A stretch of DNA of 64,000 nucleotides from Pollutimonas thiosulfatoxidans (GTDB lineage: Bacteria > Pseudomonadota > Gammaproteobacteria > Burkholderiales > Burkholderiaceae_B), in contig NZ_CP022987.1 of assembly GCF_004022565.1 (NCBI RefSeq), positions 2,542,001-2,606,000 of the forward strand, in the 5' to 3' direction. The notes under the pieces were generated by a model, which was not told where the DNA came from, made no database searches, and saw only the letters and a list, made by a program, of their open reading frames with translations. This document shows, piece by piece, positions 42,482 to 51,087 of this stretch. The translations under genes and the position numbers were made by a program. Position 1 is the stretch's first letter. The number at the start of each line of letters is the position of its first letter.

Positions 42482-43047
42482 TTTTCGTTGCCTCGACGCA
42501 GAGCGATGAACGCCCTTCTTAAATTGACAAGTGATTGGAGCAAAATCAGGAATGCGCCGATAGGTATCGCAAGCTTCATGAACGTTGGAGCCGGCGAATC
42601 GAAGGCACTACCGGTCGTCTGCCATGCCGACAGCGCCCGCAGGGCCTGCACACCGCTGCCGTAGACAATGCTGCTAACCACTAGCGAGATGATCACCTCG
42701 CCAACAACGTCGAATACCTTGCGCAATCGCAACGGGAACGCCAGGTAAATAGCGTCGATTCTGATATGACGACCAAGCCGATGGGCGTTGCCGCCAGCCA
42801 GACAATACTGAATTCCACACAAGGCTATGGTCACTTCAAAGGCCCACGTCGTCGGTGAATTGAAGAAGAACCGGAGAAGGATCTCCATCAGGCAAATGGC
42901 AAAGACCAGGAAATAGAGATAGCCGGAGCCTTCACCTATAACCTCGTTCAGCTTGCCGACTGCACGCTCAATCGGTCCCTCTGGTGGGTGCGCCTCGCTC
43001 TGTGGCATGACGGCATGCGGCTGAGAAGACGGTTCTTGTGGTTGCAT
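42478..43047 (-). CDS. TRAP transporter small membrane subunit (DctQ), TRAP1
   Basis: A 189-residue four-helix subunit. WAFEVTIALCGIQYCLAGGN and RIDAIYLAFPLRLRKVFDVV are the conserved DctQ region. The hydrophilic N-terminal 35 residues are longer than usual. It lies 63 bases after the receptor gene; that gap contains a stem-loop. Confidence 0.9.
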   Translation of the reverse strand: MQPQEPSSQPHAVMPQSEAHPPEGPIERAVGKLNEVIGEGSGYLYFLVFAICLMEILLRFFFNSPTTWAFEVTIALCGIQYCLAGGNAHRLGRHIRIDAIYLAFPLRLRKVFDVVGEVIISLVVSSIVYGSGVQALRALSAWQTTGSAFDSPAPTFMKLAIPIGAFLILLQSLVNLRRAFIALRRGNEK

Positions 43048-43072
43048 TTATTTCCCCGCGTATAAGGTAATT

Positions 43073-43104
43073 CGGCACGGACTTCTATGAGCAGAGCCGT
43101 GCCG
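43073..43104 (-). promoter_or_regulatory. Intercistronic stem-loop between dctP and dctQ of TRAP1
   Basis: Arms CGGCACGG and CCGTGCCG (8 bp) with a 16-base loop sit just after the receptor stop. Such hairpins after the receptor gene often protect its transcript from decay or partly terminate, giving more receptor than membrane subunits. No T-tract follows, so attenuation by processing is more likely than termination. Confidence 0.5.
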
Positions 43105-43110
43105 CCACGC

Positions 43111-44124
43111 TTACTGCATATAGCCCTGTTCCTTCAGGAACGAGATCTGCAAGTCGATCGCCTTCTTGGCGTAGTCGCTTTTCTCAGCATATGAAGCCCA
43201 CACCTCGCTGGCAGTCTTTCGGAACGCCTGGCGCTCTTCAACCGGCCAGTCATACTGAGGCACAGATTTGGCAGCCAACGACTGCAATGTCTTCGCATCG
43301 CGCACTGCGTTGCTCTGTATCATGTCGCGAGACAGATCGCGCGTGGCCATCGTCAGGATGGTCTGCAAGTCTGGCGATAGTTTCTTCCAGCGATCCAACG
43401 AGATAGAGAAGTCAATCAAAGGCATGGAGTGAATGCCAGGGTGAATAAAGCCGGTAGCGACACCGTGTAACCCCGCATCTTCGTTCATTGCCAGTGTGCC
43501 CCAATCAGTCGCATCAATAACTCCCTTCTCAAACGCGCCATAGACCTCGCTGCCCGGGAGGTTGACCACGCTGGCGCCAACCTTCTCGAACAGAATAGAT
43601 GCCATGCCCTGAGGCGCCCGTATCTTTACACCCTTCAAGTCGTCCACTTTCATGACTTCCTTGGCGACTGGCATGGACTCTACGCCCGACCACAACGCCC
43701 CCACCGTATACATACCAAGAGTGGCGTACATCTCGCGCAGTAATTCCAGGCCACCGCCGTATTCCATCATCATCTGGGCTTGGTATGGATTGTCGTAGCC
43801 GCTGGGAAGATCGGCGATAGCGCCTAACCCGGGTTCAGTTCCCGAAAAATAGCCTGGGAAGGCAATGTGCCCATCAAGAACCCCTGCTGCCACCGCATCA
43901 ACCGTCTCTGTGTAGCCGACAACGCTGCCGATGGTGCGAAGATCGATTTCCAGCCTTCCGGCCGAAGCGCTTTTTACATTTGCAGCGAAGCGCTCTATCG
44001 CCCGATGGTTGACGTCTCCGGTTTGATAGATCGTTTGGATAGTTAACTTCTGTGTATCGGCGGCCATAGCCACCGAGGCGCAGAAGCTCGTTGCTATGAG
44101 CAGGGCTGTCAGTTTCTTGTACAT
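43111..44124 (-). CDS. TRAP transporter periplasmic receptor (DctP), TRAP1
   Basis: A 337-residue exported receptor; signal peptide MYKKLTALLIATSFCASVAM, cleavage near AMAAD. The carboxylate-binding Arg is in VKIRAPQGMASILFEKVGA, and the following GSEVYGAFEKGVIDATDWGT block is the second ligand contact region. It is third in the operon after the ligase. The ligand is likely a carboxylate that the ligase converts to a CoA ester. Confidence 0.93.
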   Translation of the reverse strand: MYKKLTALLIATSFCASVAMAADTQKLTIQTIYQTGDVNHRAIERFAANVKSASAGRLEIDLRTIGSVVGYTETVDAVAAGVLDGHIAFPGYFSGTEPGLGAIADLPSGYDNPYQAQMMMEYGGGLELLREMYATLGMYTVGALWSGVESMPVAKEVMKVDDLKGVKIRAPQGMASILFEKVGASVVNLPGSEVYGAFEKGVIDATDWGTLAMNEDAGLHGVATGFIHPGIHSMPLIDFSISLDRWKKLSPDLQTILTMATRDLSRDMIQSNAVRDAKTLQSLAAKSVPQYDWPVEERQAFRKTASEVWASYAEKSDYAKKAIDLQISFLKEQGYMQ

Positions 44125-44151
44125 ATCATCGTCTCCTGGTTGTGAAAATAC

Positions 44152-45660
44152 TTATGCGTTGGATATCGTATCTATCGTGTGCGATGTAAGGAAATGCAGA
44201 TCGTGCCTTTTGATCTTTTGCGTCTCGGTCTTGGGAATACCTTCTACAAAAGAAAAGAAACGCGGAATCATATAAGCGGGGATCCGGTCAGTCAGGAAGG
44301 ATTTCAAGGCCTGGGGATCGATCTCGCGATCGGTCACCACAAAGACTTTCACCTCTTCTCCCATGATGTCGTCGGGAACGCCAACGACTGCGCAGTCTTT
44401 CACACCTTCATGTTTGAGTAGCTGTTGCTCGATTTCCGTCGGGGCGATCATTTCACCTCCGCGACGAATCAGCTCTTTCACTCTGCCATCAAAGTACAAG
44501 TAGCCGTCTTCATCCAGCCAACCGCGGTCACCGGTGTATAGCCAGCCATCCTTCAATACCGCCGAAGTGGCTTCGGGATTGTTCCAGTACTTAGAGAAAA
44601 AGATGCCTTCCTGCGCAGCCTGGGCCGTGATCTCGCCCTTTTCTCTAACCGTCAACGGCTGTCCCGTCTCGGAGCGAATCGAGATTTTCACGCCGTTACG
44701 CGGCGGCCCTACCGATCCGATCCGCGTGCCTTCATTGGTATTCATAGTGACCCAACCGCCCGTCTCGGTCATGCCATATAGCTCATGTACGCGAACGCCA
44801 AATCGGCTTTGCACGTCCCGCCAGACCCGCTCTGGCGCGCCCCCGCCTACGCACCACTTCAGGCCATGTTCGTGCTGCGCTCCGGCGTGCCGCTTTACCA
44901 GGATAGAGAGCACGGTCCCCACAAAGGTGAAACCCGTAGCTTTGTAAAGGCGTGCGTCCTCAAAGAAGCGGCTTGCCGAAAACTGCGGGATGAGAATTAG
45001 CGTGGCACCCGCTTGCAGGGCCGACATAACTGCGTACATCTGCGGGTTCGCATGGAACAGAGGCAAAAACACCATGATGCGGTCGTCGGCCGTTACACCC
45101 AGTGCTTCTGCCATGTCGATTCCGGCCGCATCATAAGCCCTATGGGGAAGGACCACACCTTTGGGCAGTCCTGTGGTCCCCGACGTGTAAAGTATGGCGC
45201 TGGCCATCAGCGGATCAACTTCGCCAGCTTGCTTCCATCTGGACCTCTGTGTGGATGGAAGCTCCAACATGCCCGGCTCAATCATGATTTTCGGGATAGG
45301 CGTTTCAAGGGCGTCGATAGTGTCACGTTTCTCCGCGTATAGCTCGGGGTCCACTAAAAGGACGCTCGCTGCGCTTTGGCTTAGGGTATAGCGCAAGCCT
45401 TCGCCCACGAGACTCACGTTCAGCGGTACTGCCACTGCACCAAGCTCGTTAATGGCAAACCACGCCACCAGGAACTCCGGCCGGTTGCCGCATAGCAGCG
45501 CGACATGGCTGCCTGGCGCGACACCTCTGGCATGCAGTTTCTCCGCAAACTCGGAGACTAGTAAAGCCATGTCTCCGTAGGAGATTGCAGTAGTGCCGTA
45601 GACGACGAAGGTCTTTTCCGCTTGCCGCTCAGCATGTAAGTAAAGGCGATCTGTAATCAC
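44152..45660 (-). CDS. AMP-dependent acyl-CoA synthetase/ligase
   Basis: A 502-residue ANL-family enzyme activating a carboxylic acid to its CoA thioester. The P-loop is SAILYTSGTTGLPKGVVLP (about 155-173), the A5 block is HELYGMTETGG, the hinge is LYFDGRVKELIRRGGE, and the A10 lysine is near the C-terminus (GIPKTETQKIKR). The GTG start overlaps the dehydrogenase stop (GTGA). It probably activates the substrate brought in by TRAP1. Confidence 0.93.
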   Translation of the reverse strand: MITDRLYLHAERQAEKTFVVYGTTAISYGDMALLVSEFAEKLHARGVAPGSHVALLCGNRPEFLVAWFAINELGAVAVPLNVSLVGEGLRYTLSQSAASVLLVDPELYAEKRDTIDALETPIPKIMIEPGMLELPSTQRSRWKQAGEVDPLMASAILYTSGTTGLPKGVVLPHRAYDAAGIDMAEALGVTADDRIMVFLPLFHANPQMYAVMSALQAGATLILIPQFSASRFFEDARLYKATGFTFVGTVLSILVKRHAGAQHEHGLKWCVGGGAPERVWRDVQSRFGVRVHELYGMTETGGWVTMNTNEGTRIGSVGPPRNGVKISIRSETGQPLTVREKGEITAQAAQEGIFFSKYWNNPEATSAVLKDGWLYTGDRGWLDEDGYLYFDGRVKELIRRGGEMIAPTEIEQQLLKHEGVKDCAVVGVPDDIMGEEVKVFVVTDREIDPQALKSFLTDRIPAYMIPRFFSFVEGIPKTETQKIKRHDLHFLTSHTIDTISNA

Positions 45661-46847
45661 TTCTGAGCAATCCGTAAACTCTCGCCGAACTTGGAAAGAT
45701 GGCGACCAATCGTATTTTTTAGAATTTCAGATGAACCACCGGCAATTTCGTAGGCCTTCGCATCCCGCAAATAGCGGCCAAATGGCGCGCTTTCCGTTAC
45801 ACCATAGGCGCCACATATCTGAATGGCCTGCTCGGCTGTCCGGGTTGCCACCCTGCTTGCCAACAGCTTGGCCTCGCTGGAGTAGCGGGCGATTTCCTCA
45901 TGGCGGTCCAACGCTCCACATGCCTCATAGACAAGTAAGCGGGCGGCGTCTATCTCCGCCATCATGTCAGCGAAGTACCACTGAATCCCCTGGAAATCGA
46001 TAACATGCTTGTCGAATGCCAAGCGATTCGAAGCAAACGCCAGGGCCCGGTCAAACGCGGCTCGTGCTATTCCTATACTGATGGCACCTGCGACTGTCCG
46101 CGAGAAATCCAGTGTCGTGACAGCGTTGCGAACACCTTTACCCTCTATCCCTATCAGGTGATCGTCCGGCAGTTCGACGTCATCCAATATCAGGTCCACA
46201 TGAGGGCCGTTACGTAGGCCAAAAGTACTGGCGTTGGGCCCCGTTTCGTTTGAGATCCCGGGCATGTCGTGGCGGACAAAGAAGGTCGACACCCCTGCAC
46301 TGGTCTCGGCCAGAACAATGTACGCTTCTGCGGCAGAGCCCGATGTAATGAAAGACTTGCGCCCATTCAGGCGCCAACCAGTTGGAGTTTTGAGGGCTTT
46401 GGTATCCAGCGAACGAATGTCGCTCCCGTGATTCGCTTCGGTCAATGCGTAGGAGGTAATAAGGCCTTCACCGAATTGCGGCAAGACTTTTTCCTGGAGC
46501 GAGGCGGTGCCAAAAAGCTTGATTAGAGTCTGCGCCTGAAGAATGGTAATCAGGCTGATGCCCACAGCCGCGCTCGCGTATGAAGCCTCTTCGAACACGG
46601 CCGCGCACCGCAAGAAGCTGGCGTCCTGACCGCCCCATTTTTCGGCAAGCGTCAGTGCTGTATAACCCTTACGAGCAAGACGCTTGATGGACTCGACCGG
46701 ATAGATATCCTGGCGGTCGATCTCATCGGCGAAAGGCAGAACGTCCTGCGCGACGGCATCACGCAGCCCGTCAAGGAAGTCACCATCGACGAGGTCTCGC
46801 CAAAGCGTTCTGCTCCACGCGTGGGGCAATACATCGGGATTACTCAT
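45657..46847 (-). CDS. Acyl-CoA dehydrogenase
   Basis: A 396-residue FAD enzyme, first gene of the acyl-CoA/TRAP1 operon. The ATG at 46847 is preceded by AGGAGA; an in-frame ATG 45 bases upstream is less likely. YALTEANHGSDI is the substrate/FAD block and YEIAGGSSEILKNTIGRHL the C-terminal signature. Short/branched-chain acyl-CoA substrates fit the family, but the catalytic base was not placed with certainty. It pairs with the ligase by translational coupling. Confidence 0.93.
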   Translation of the reverse strand: MSNPDVLPHAWSRTLWRDLVDGDFLDGLRDAVAQDVLPFADEIDRQDIYPVESIKRLARKGYTALTLAEKWGGQDASFLRCAAVFEEASYASAAVGISLITILQAQTLIKLFGTASLQEKVLPQFGEGLITSYALTEANHGSDIRSLDTKALKTPTGWRLNGRKSFITSGSAAEAYIVLAETSAGVSTFFVRHDMPGISNETGPNASTFGLRNGPHVDLILDDVELPDDHLIGIEGKGVRNAVTTLDFSRTVAGAISIGIARAAFDRALAFASNRLAFDKHVIDFQGIQWYFADMMAEIDAARLLVYEACGALDRHEEIARYSSEAKLLASRVATRTAEQAIQICGAYGVTESAPFGRYLRDAKAYEIAGGSSEILKNTIGRHLSKFGESLRIAQK

Positions 46848-46947
46848 TGCTTGTCTCCTGCTCCATAGCTTCGCGGTCTTCTTGAAAGCCACGATAGGAG
46901 CGGAGTCTATAAGACAGAAGATCCCTAAAGCTTTGCGGGGCCAGAAG

Positions 46948-46966
46948 AGTTCCGCCAGGCGGGACT
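46948..46966. promoter_or_regulatory. Candidate operator between the acyl-CoA operon and the quinone reductase gene
   Basis: An inverted repeat AGTTCCGCC-A-GGCGGGACT (one mismatch) lies roughly midway in the 210-base divergent gap, about 100 bases from the acyl-CoA dehydrogenase start. A second TAGTTCCGCG half follows at once. It could bind the nearby IclR protein or another regulator; no direct evidence. Confidence 0.35.
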
Positions 46967-47057
46967 ATAGTTCCGCGCTGCAGAACCACGAACCCGCCTT
47001 TCCGCGTTCCTCTCGGGGAGAATCATTTAATATTCTTGGACAATCACAAGGACTTCC

Positions 47058-48029
47058 ATGCAGTCATATTCGATCGAGTCAGCAAATGGGCAAGCCAAAC
47101 TTCACCTGCAGGACATCGGGCGGCCGGTCCCCGGCTCCGGCCAGGTCTTGCTGCGCCTGCATGCCGCAGGCCTGAATCGCGGCGAACTGATCGCAGCCCA
47201 TGCGTCCACCGGGGCCGCGTCGCGCCCCAAACCGCTAGGTGGCGAGGGCGCAGGCGAAGTCATTGAGCTCGCCGCCGACGTCAGCAACGTAAAAGTGGGC
47301 GACCGCGTCATGGGCAGATGCTACGGTGCCTTTGCCGAATACGCCTTGATGGATGCCGCGGAAGCCATGCTGATTCCTGACGGCCTTTCCTGGCAGGAAG
47401 CCGCAGCGATTCCCCTTGCCTATCTGGTGGCTTACGACATGCTGGTAGTACAAGGAAAACTGCAGGCCGACGAATGGCTATTGATCACGGGCGCTTCGTC
47501 GGGCGTTGGCGTTGCTTGCCTGCAACTGGCCAAGGCCTTGAAGGCACGCGTGGCCGGCACATCGAGCTCCGCGGAAAAGCTGGCGCGCCTGAAAGCACTC
47601 GGCCTGGATGTCGGCATACAGACGCGCAGCCCTGACTTTTGCGACGCCGTCATGCAAGCCACGCAAGATAAAGGCGCCAACCTGGTCGTTAACAATGTGG
47701 GCGGCTCGGTATTCGCCGAGTGCATGCGGTCCATGGCCTACGAGGGCCGATTCGCCACGGTCGGCTACTTGGACGGCCAACTAAGTAGCAACATAGACAT
47801 CGGCCTGCTGCACGCCAAACGACTGGTGCTTTTTGGTGTATCGAACAAGCTGCGCAGCGCGGCAGAGCGCGCCGCACTGGTTCAGCGCTTTACCGCCGAT
47901 ATCCTGCCGCTGTTCGCCAGCGGGCAGTTGCGACCCGTTATCGACCGCACTTACCCCTTCCAGGAGTTGCCCGCCGCCATCGCCCATATGGAATCCGACC
48001 GCCATCTGGGCAAGATTGTGCTCGGTTAA
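47058..48029 (+). CDS. Zinc-free MDR quinone reductase-like oxidoreductase
   Basis: A 323-residue NADPH:quinone oxidoreductase family protein. It lacks the zinc cysteines and has HAAGLNRGEL near residue 36, the GGEGAGEVIEL block and the dinucleotide site LITGASSGVGVACLQLAKAL (about 142-161). These enzymes reduce quinones or enones. It is divergent from the acyl-CoA operon and tail to tail with TRAP2, overlapping its last four bases. Confidence 0.9.
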   Translation: MQSYSIESANGQAKLHLQDIGRPVPGSGQVLLRLHAAGLNRGELIAAHASTGAASRPKPLGGEGAGEVIELAADVSNVKVGDRVMGRCYGAFAEYALMDAAEAMLIPDGLSWQEAAAIPLAYLVAYDMLVVQGKLQADEWLLITGASSGVGVACLQLAKALKARVAGTSSSAEKLARLKALGLDVGIQTRSPDFCDAVMQATQDKGANLVVNNVGGSVFAECMRSMAYEGRFATVGYLDGQLSSNIDIGLLHAKRLVLFGVSNKLRSAAERAALVQRFTADILPLFASGQLRPVIDRTYPFQELPAAIAHMESDRHLGKIVLG

Positions 48030-49327
48030 CCGTACATCATCTCTGGTAGCACCAGCACAATCTTGGGAAAAAGCACCACCAGGACCACCGCCACGATCAG
48101 CAGCGCAAAGAAGGGAAATGCCGCCTTGGAAATAAAGACAATATCGCGCCCCGTCATGCCTTGCAGCACGAACAGGTTAAGGCCCACAGGCGGCGTTAGT
48201 TGCCCCATTTCGACAACCAACACCAGATAAATACCGAACCAGATTGGATCTATGCCGGCAGCCTGAACGGCCGGTAGCAAGACCGCCGTGGTCAACACGA
48301 CGATGGAGATGCCATCCAGGAAACACCCCATCACGATGAAAAACACGGTAAGGACGGCCAGCAGGCCGTATGTGCTTATGCCCATGTCGCTTATCCAGCG
48401 CGCAATGTTCGCCGGCAAATTGGCATAGCCCATGGCAATCGTCAGGAAGGCCGAACCAGCCAGGATGAAGGCAATCATGGACGACGATAGCGTGGCGGAA
48501 ATCAGGCCCTCTTTAAAGGTCTTCCAATTAAGATCCCCAAACAGCCAGCTAAGCAAGAGCGCAATCACCACGCCCACAGCCGCAGAATCTGTGGGGCTTG
48601 CCAAGCCCAGGTAGATGGACCCCACCACGCCGATTATCAACAAGGCAACAGGCAGCAGCGTTCGAGTCGCTTTGAGCTTCTGAACAAAACTGACGGGCGG
48701 ATCTTTCGGCGGCACTTTGTCGCGGTTCTTGGCAGACCAGATGGCCACATAGCCCATGAACAGGCCGATAACCATAACGCCCGGCAATACGCCGGCAATA
48801 AACAGCCGGGCGATGGAGAGTTCGGCCGCCACGCCATACACAATCAGAATGATGGACGGTGGGATAAGCAGTCCCAAGGTGGCCGAACCAGCAACCGTAC
48901 CAAGGATAAGCTTCTCGTCGTAGCCGCGCGCCTTGAGCTCGGGTACGGCGACTTTGGCTACCGTCGCGCAGGTCGCAGCCGACGAGCCGCTGACAGCGGC
49001 GAATAGCCCCGATGCCAGGACGCCGACATGCCCAAGGCCGCCTGGCAAGGAGCGCATCCAGGGCGCCAAGCCCGAGAACAGGTCTTTGGACATGCGCGAG
49101 CGAAACAGGATTTCGCCCATCCAGATAAACAAGGGCAAGGCGGCCAAAGACCATTCCGCCGAAGTGCTCCACATATTGGTTGCCAGCACGCTAAGCAGCG
49201 GCGCATTGGAAAACAGCACGATGCCAACCAGGCCGGTGACAAACAGCGCAATCGAAACCCAAAGGCCCAGTGCCAGGCTACCGATCAGTACGGCGACAAA
49301 AATAAAAGACATTACGGCGTCTGACAT
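48026..49327 (-). CDS. TRAP transporter large membrane subunit (DctM), TRAP2
   Basis: A 433-residue, about 12-helix subunit: MWSTSAEWSLAALPLFIWMG, GTVAGSATLGLLIPPSIILI, LASPTDSAAVGVVIALLLSW and MGQLTPPVGLNLFVLQGM are the DctM blocks. Its ATG overlaps the DctQ stop by one base (TAATG). Last gene of the TRAP2 operon. Confidence 0.94.
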   Translation of the reverse strand: MSDAVMSFIFVAVLIGSLALGLWVSIALFVTGLVGIVLFSNAPLLSVLATNMWSTSAEWSLAALPLFIWMGEILFRSRMSKDLFSGLAPWMRSLPGGLGHVGVLASGLFAAVSGSSAATCATVAKVAVPELKARGYDEKLILGTVAGSATLGLLIPPSIILIVYGVAAELSIARLFIAGVLPGVMVIGLFMGYVAIWSAKNRDKVPPKDPPVSFVQKLKATRTLLPVALLIIGVVGSIYLGLASPTDSAAVGVVIALLLSWLFGDLNWKTFKEGLISATLSSSMIAFILAGSAFLTIAMGYANLPANIARWISDMGISTYGLLAVLTVFFIVMGCFLDGISIVVLTTAVLLPAVQAAGIDPIWFGIYLVLVVEMGQLTPPVGLNLFVLQGMTGRDIVFISKAAFPFFALLIVAVVLVVLFPKIVLVLPEMMYG

Positions 49328-49884
49328 TACAGCGCCTCCTCGGCTGCACTTTCTATGCGTAGCGCTTCACTGCGACCCTGGCGCAGCATGTCGACCAAGG
49401 TATCGATTGCAGCAATAAGGAAAACGCCGGCCCCCACACAGAGCACGGCCTGGGGGATCCATAATGGCACCCGAAGCAGGCCGGACGCGCGGTCTCCCCA
49501 CATCAGCGACTGATAGGCAAGCTGTCCTAAGCCATACGTAAATAACGCCCCCATGACGACACCTATAAGCGCGATGATCGTCAGCGTCGAGCGGCGGACT
49601 GGCGCGGCAAGCTTTGACTCGAGCAGCGTGACCCGTATATGGGTTGTCTGCCGGAAGCCCAAACCCAGCGATAGAAAAGTGGCAAAGCCCAGCGCATAGC
49701 CAGACAGTGACGCATAGGAAGGGATCAACAAGCCGAAGCTTTTGTTGAACAGACTCAGTGCGACGAAATCGACAACATTGAGCACGACCTGACCAAAAAC
49801 GATCACGACTATTCCAACAAGCGACAAAGCGGCCATTCCGCCGCTAAATCGGTACAAACCATCTAGAACTTTACGCATGCGCAT
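49327..49884 (-). CDS. TRAP transporter small membrane subunit (DctQ), TRAP2
   Basis: A 185-residue protein with four hydrophobic segments; LGLGFRQTTHIRVTLLESKL is the conserved DctQ loop. Two ATG codons (49884, and MRK two codons on) are equally possible. It follows the receptor gene by 55 bases, with a strong hairpin in the gap. Confidence 0.88.
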   Translation of the reverse strand: MRMRKVLDGLYRFSGGMAALSLVGIVVIVFGQVVLNVVDFVALSLFNKSFGLLIPSYASLSGYALGFATFLSLGLGFRQTTHIRVTLLESKLAAPVRRSTLTIIALIGVVMGALFTYGLGQLAYQSLMWGDRASGLLRVPLWIPQAVLCVGAGVFLIAAIDTLVDMLRQGRSEALRIESAAEEAL

Positions 49885-49906
49885 GATCGTCCGCTAAATA
49901 AGAACC

Positions 49907-49927
49907 CGGCGCGAAAGTCGCGCCGGA
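49907..49927 (-). terminator. Intercistronic hairpin between dctP and dctQ of TRAP2
   Basis: A perfect 8-bp stem CCGGCGCG/CGCGCCGG with a five-base loop, followed on the transcribed strand by GTTCTTATTT. It lies 12 bases after the receptor stop and could be a partial intrinsic terminator or mRNA stabiliser that raises receptor over membrane-subunit expression. Confidence 0.6.
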
Positions 49928-49939
49928 GTTTGTTGCTTC

Positions 49940-50908
49940 TTACTGAGCCTGGTAAGCCTTAAGGACGGCTTGCCCCCGGTCGCCGGATTCTTTAGCCCAC
50001 TCGGCGGCCATCGTCTTGCCGATGTCATGCAAAGCGGCGTTAAGCGCCTCGGAGCCATCACCGACTTTAATGCCTTTCTCTTGCAGCACCTTGCGTTGCG
50101 CAGAGTGATCGGCTTCGGCCATTTCCCAACCGCGCTTCTCGGCCGTGGCGGCAGCGTCCAGCAAGGCCTTCTGTGTGGACTCATCCAACGCATCGAACAC
50201 GCCCTGGTTCACCACCACGATGTTCTTGGGCAGAAACGCCTTCACATCATAGAAGTGGCTAAGGTAGTCCCATGCCGTCGTGTTAACGCCAGTGGAGGTG
50301 GACGTGATCATGGCGTTTACACGGCCCGTAGTGAACGCCTGCGCAAGGTCAGGAACTTCCACTTGCGTGGGAACGGTGCCGGCAAGCTGAGCCAGGCGCT
50401 CGGTTTGCGGGCTGTATGCCCGCATCTTGATGCCCTTCAAGTCTTCGATCTTTTCAATCGCCCGGTCAGTGTACAGACCCTGAGGGGGCCATGGCACCGA
50501 GAACAGCACCTTTAGATTCTGGCGCCCCAGCTCTTCTTCAAGCGCTGGCTTGGATGCCTGGTACATTTTCCAGGAGTCGTCAAACGACACGGCAACGAAA
50601 GGGACCGAGTCCAACGCAAAGATGGGGTTCTCGTTGGCCAGGTTCGATATGATGAACTCGCCAATTTCGATCTGCTTTGACCGTACCGCATTCTTGATCT
50701 CTTGGTGCTTGATCAAAGAGCCCGCAGCGTGCACATTAATTTGTACCTTGCCATCTGTGGCTGCATCGACCTCTTTGGCGAACTGCTGAATGTTTTGCGT
50801 ATGGAAGTTTGACTCGGGATACGGCGTGGCCATCTGCCAGGCGGCATGTGCCGCTGTCGTGGAAAGCGCCAGCGCAGCACCCGCCACCATCGTCTTGTAA
50901 AAATTCAT
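49940..50908 (-). CDS. TRAP transporter periplasmic receptor (DctP), TRAP2
   Basis: A 322-residue receptor with signal peptide MNFYKTMVAGAALALSTTAA and cleavage near AHA. The ligand Arg is in GIKMRAYSPQTERLAQLAGT, and FTTGRVNAMITSTSTGVN is the following contact region; this pattern resembles receptors of the DctP branch that bind aromatic or branched acids rather than C4-dicarboxylates. AGGAGGAAAC is a strong ribosome site. First gene of its operon, divergent from the MBL-GntR-LhgO operon. Confidence 0.93.
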   Translation of the reverse strand: MNFYKTMVAGAALALSTTAAHAAWQMATPYPESNFHTQNIQQFAKEVDAATDGKVQINVHAAGSLIKHQEIKNAVRSKQIEIGEFIISNLANENPIFALDSVPFVAVSFDDSWKMYQASKPALEEELGRQNLKVLFSVPWPPQGLYTDRAIEKIEDLKGIKMRAYSPQTERLAQLAGTVPTQVEVPDLAQAFTTGRVNAMITSTSTGVNTTAWDYLSHFYDVKAFLPKNIVVVNQGVFDALDESTQKALLDAAATAEKRGWEMAEADHSAQRKVLQEKGIKVGDGSEALNAALHDIGKTMAAEWAKESGDRGQAVLKAYQAQ

Positions 50909-50945
50909 GTTTCCTCCTGGATACGGTAGTTTGGCAACAAATATA

Positions 50946-51067
50946 TATTATCAATAATACTATCGATAGTAGGTCGCAACAAGCAGTAAACACTTACAAT
51001 GGATAGCGACGAACTGGTCCGCTATAGTAGCGCAAGAAGTTATCTATTGATATTATTATCAATAATA
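50946..51067. promoter_or_regulatory. Paired identical operators in the TRAP2/MBL divergent promoter
   Basis: The near-palindrome TATTATCAATAATA occurs twice in the same orientation, at 50946-50959 (38 bases before the dctP ATG) and at 51054-51067 (20 bases before the MBL ATG). The copies are 108 bases apart. A perfect palindrome ACTATCGATAGT (50959-50970) abuts the first. The GntR/FCD regulator encoded in the right-hand operon is the obvious candidate ligand. The gap is far more AT-rich than its surroundings. Confidence 0.65.
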
Positions 51068-51087
51068 TTTTCACGGGGAAAACCACA

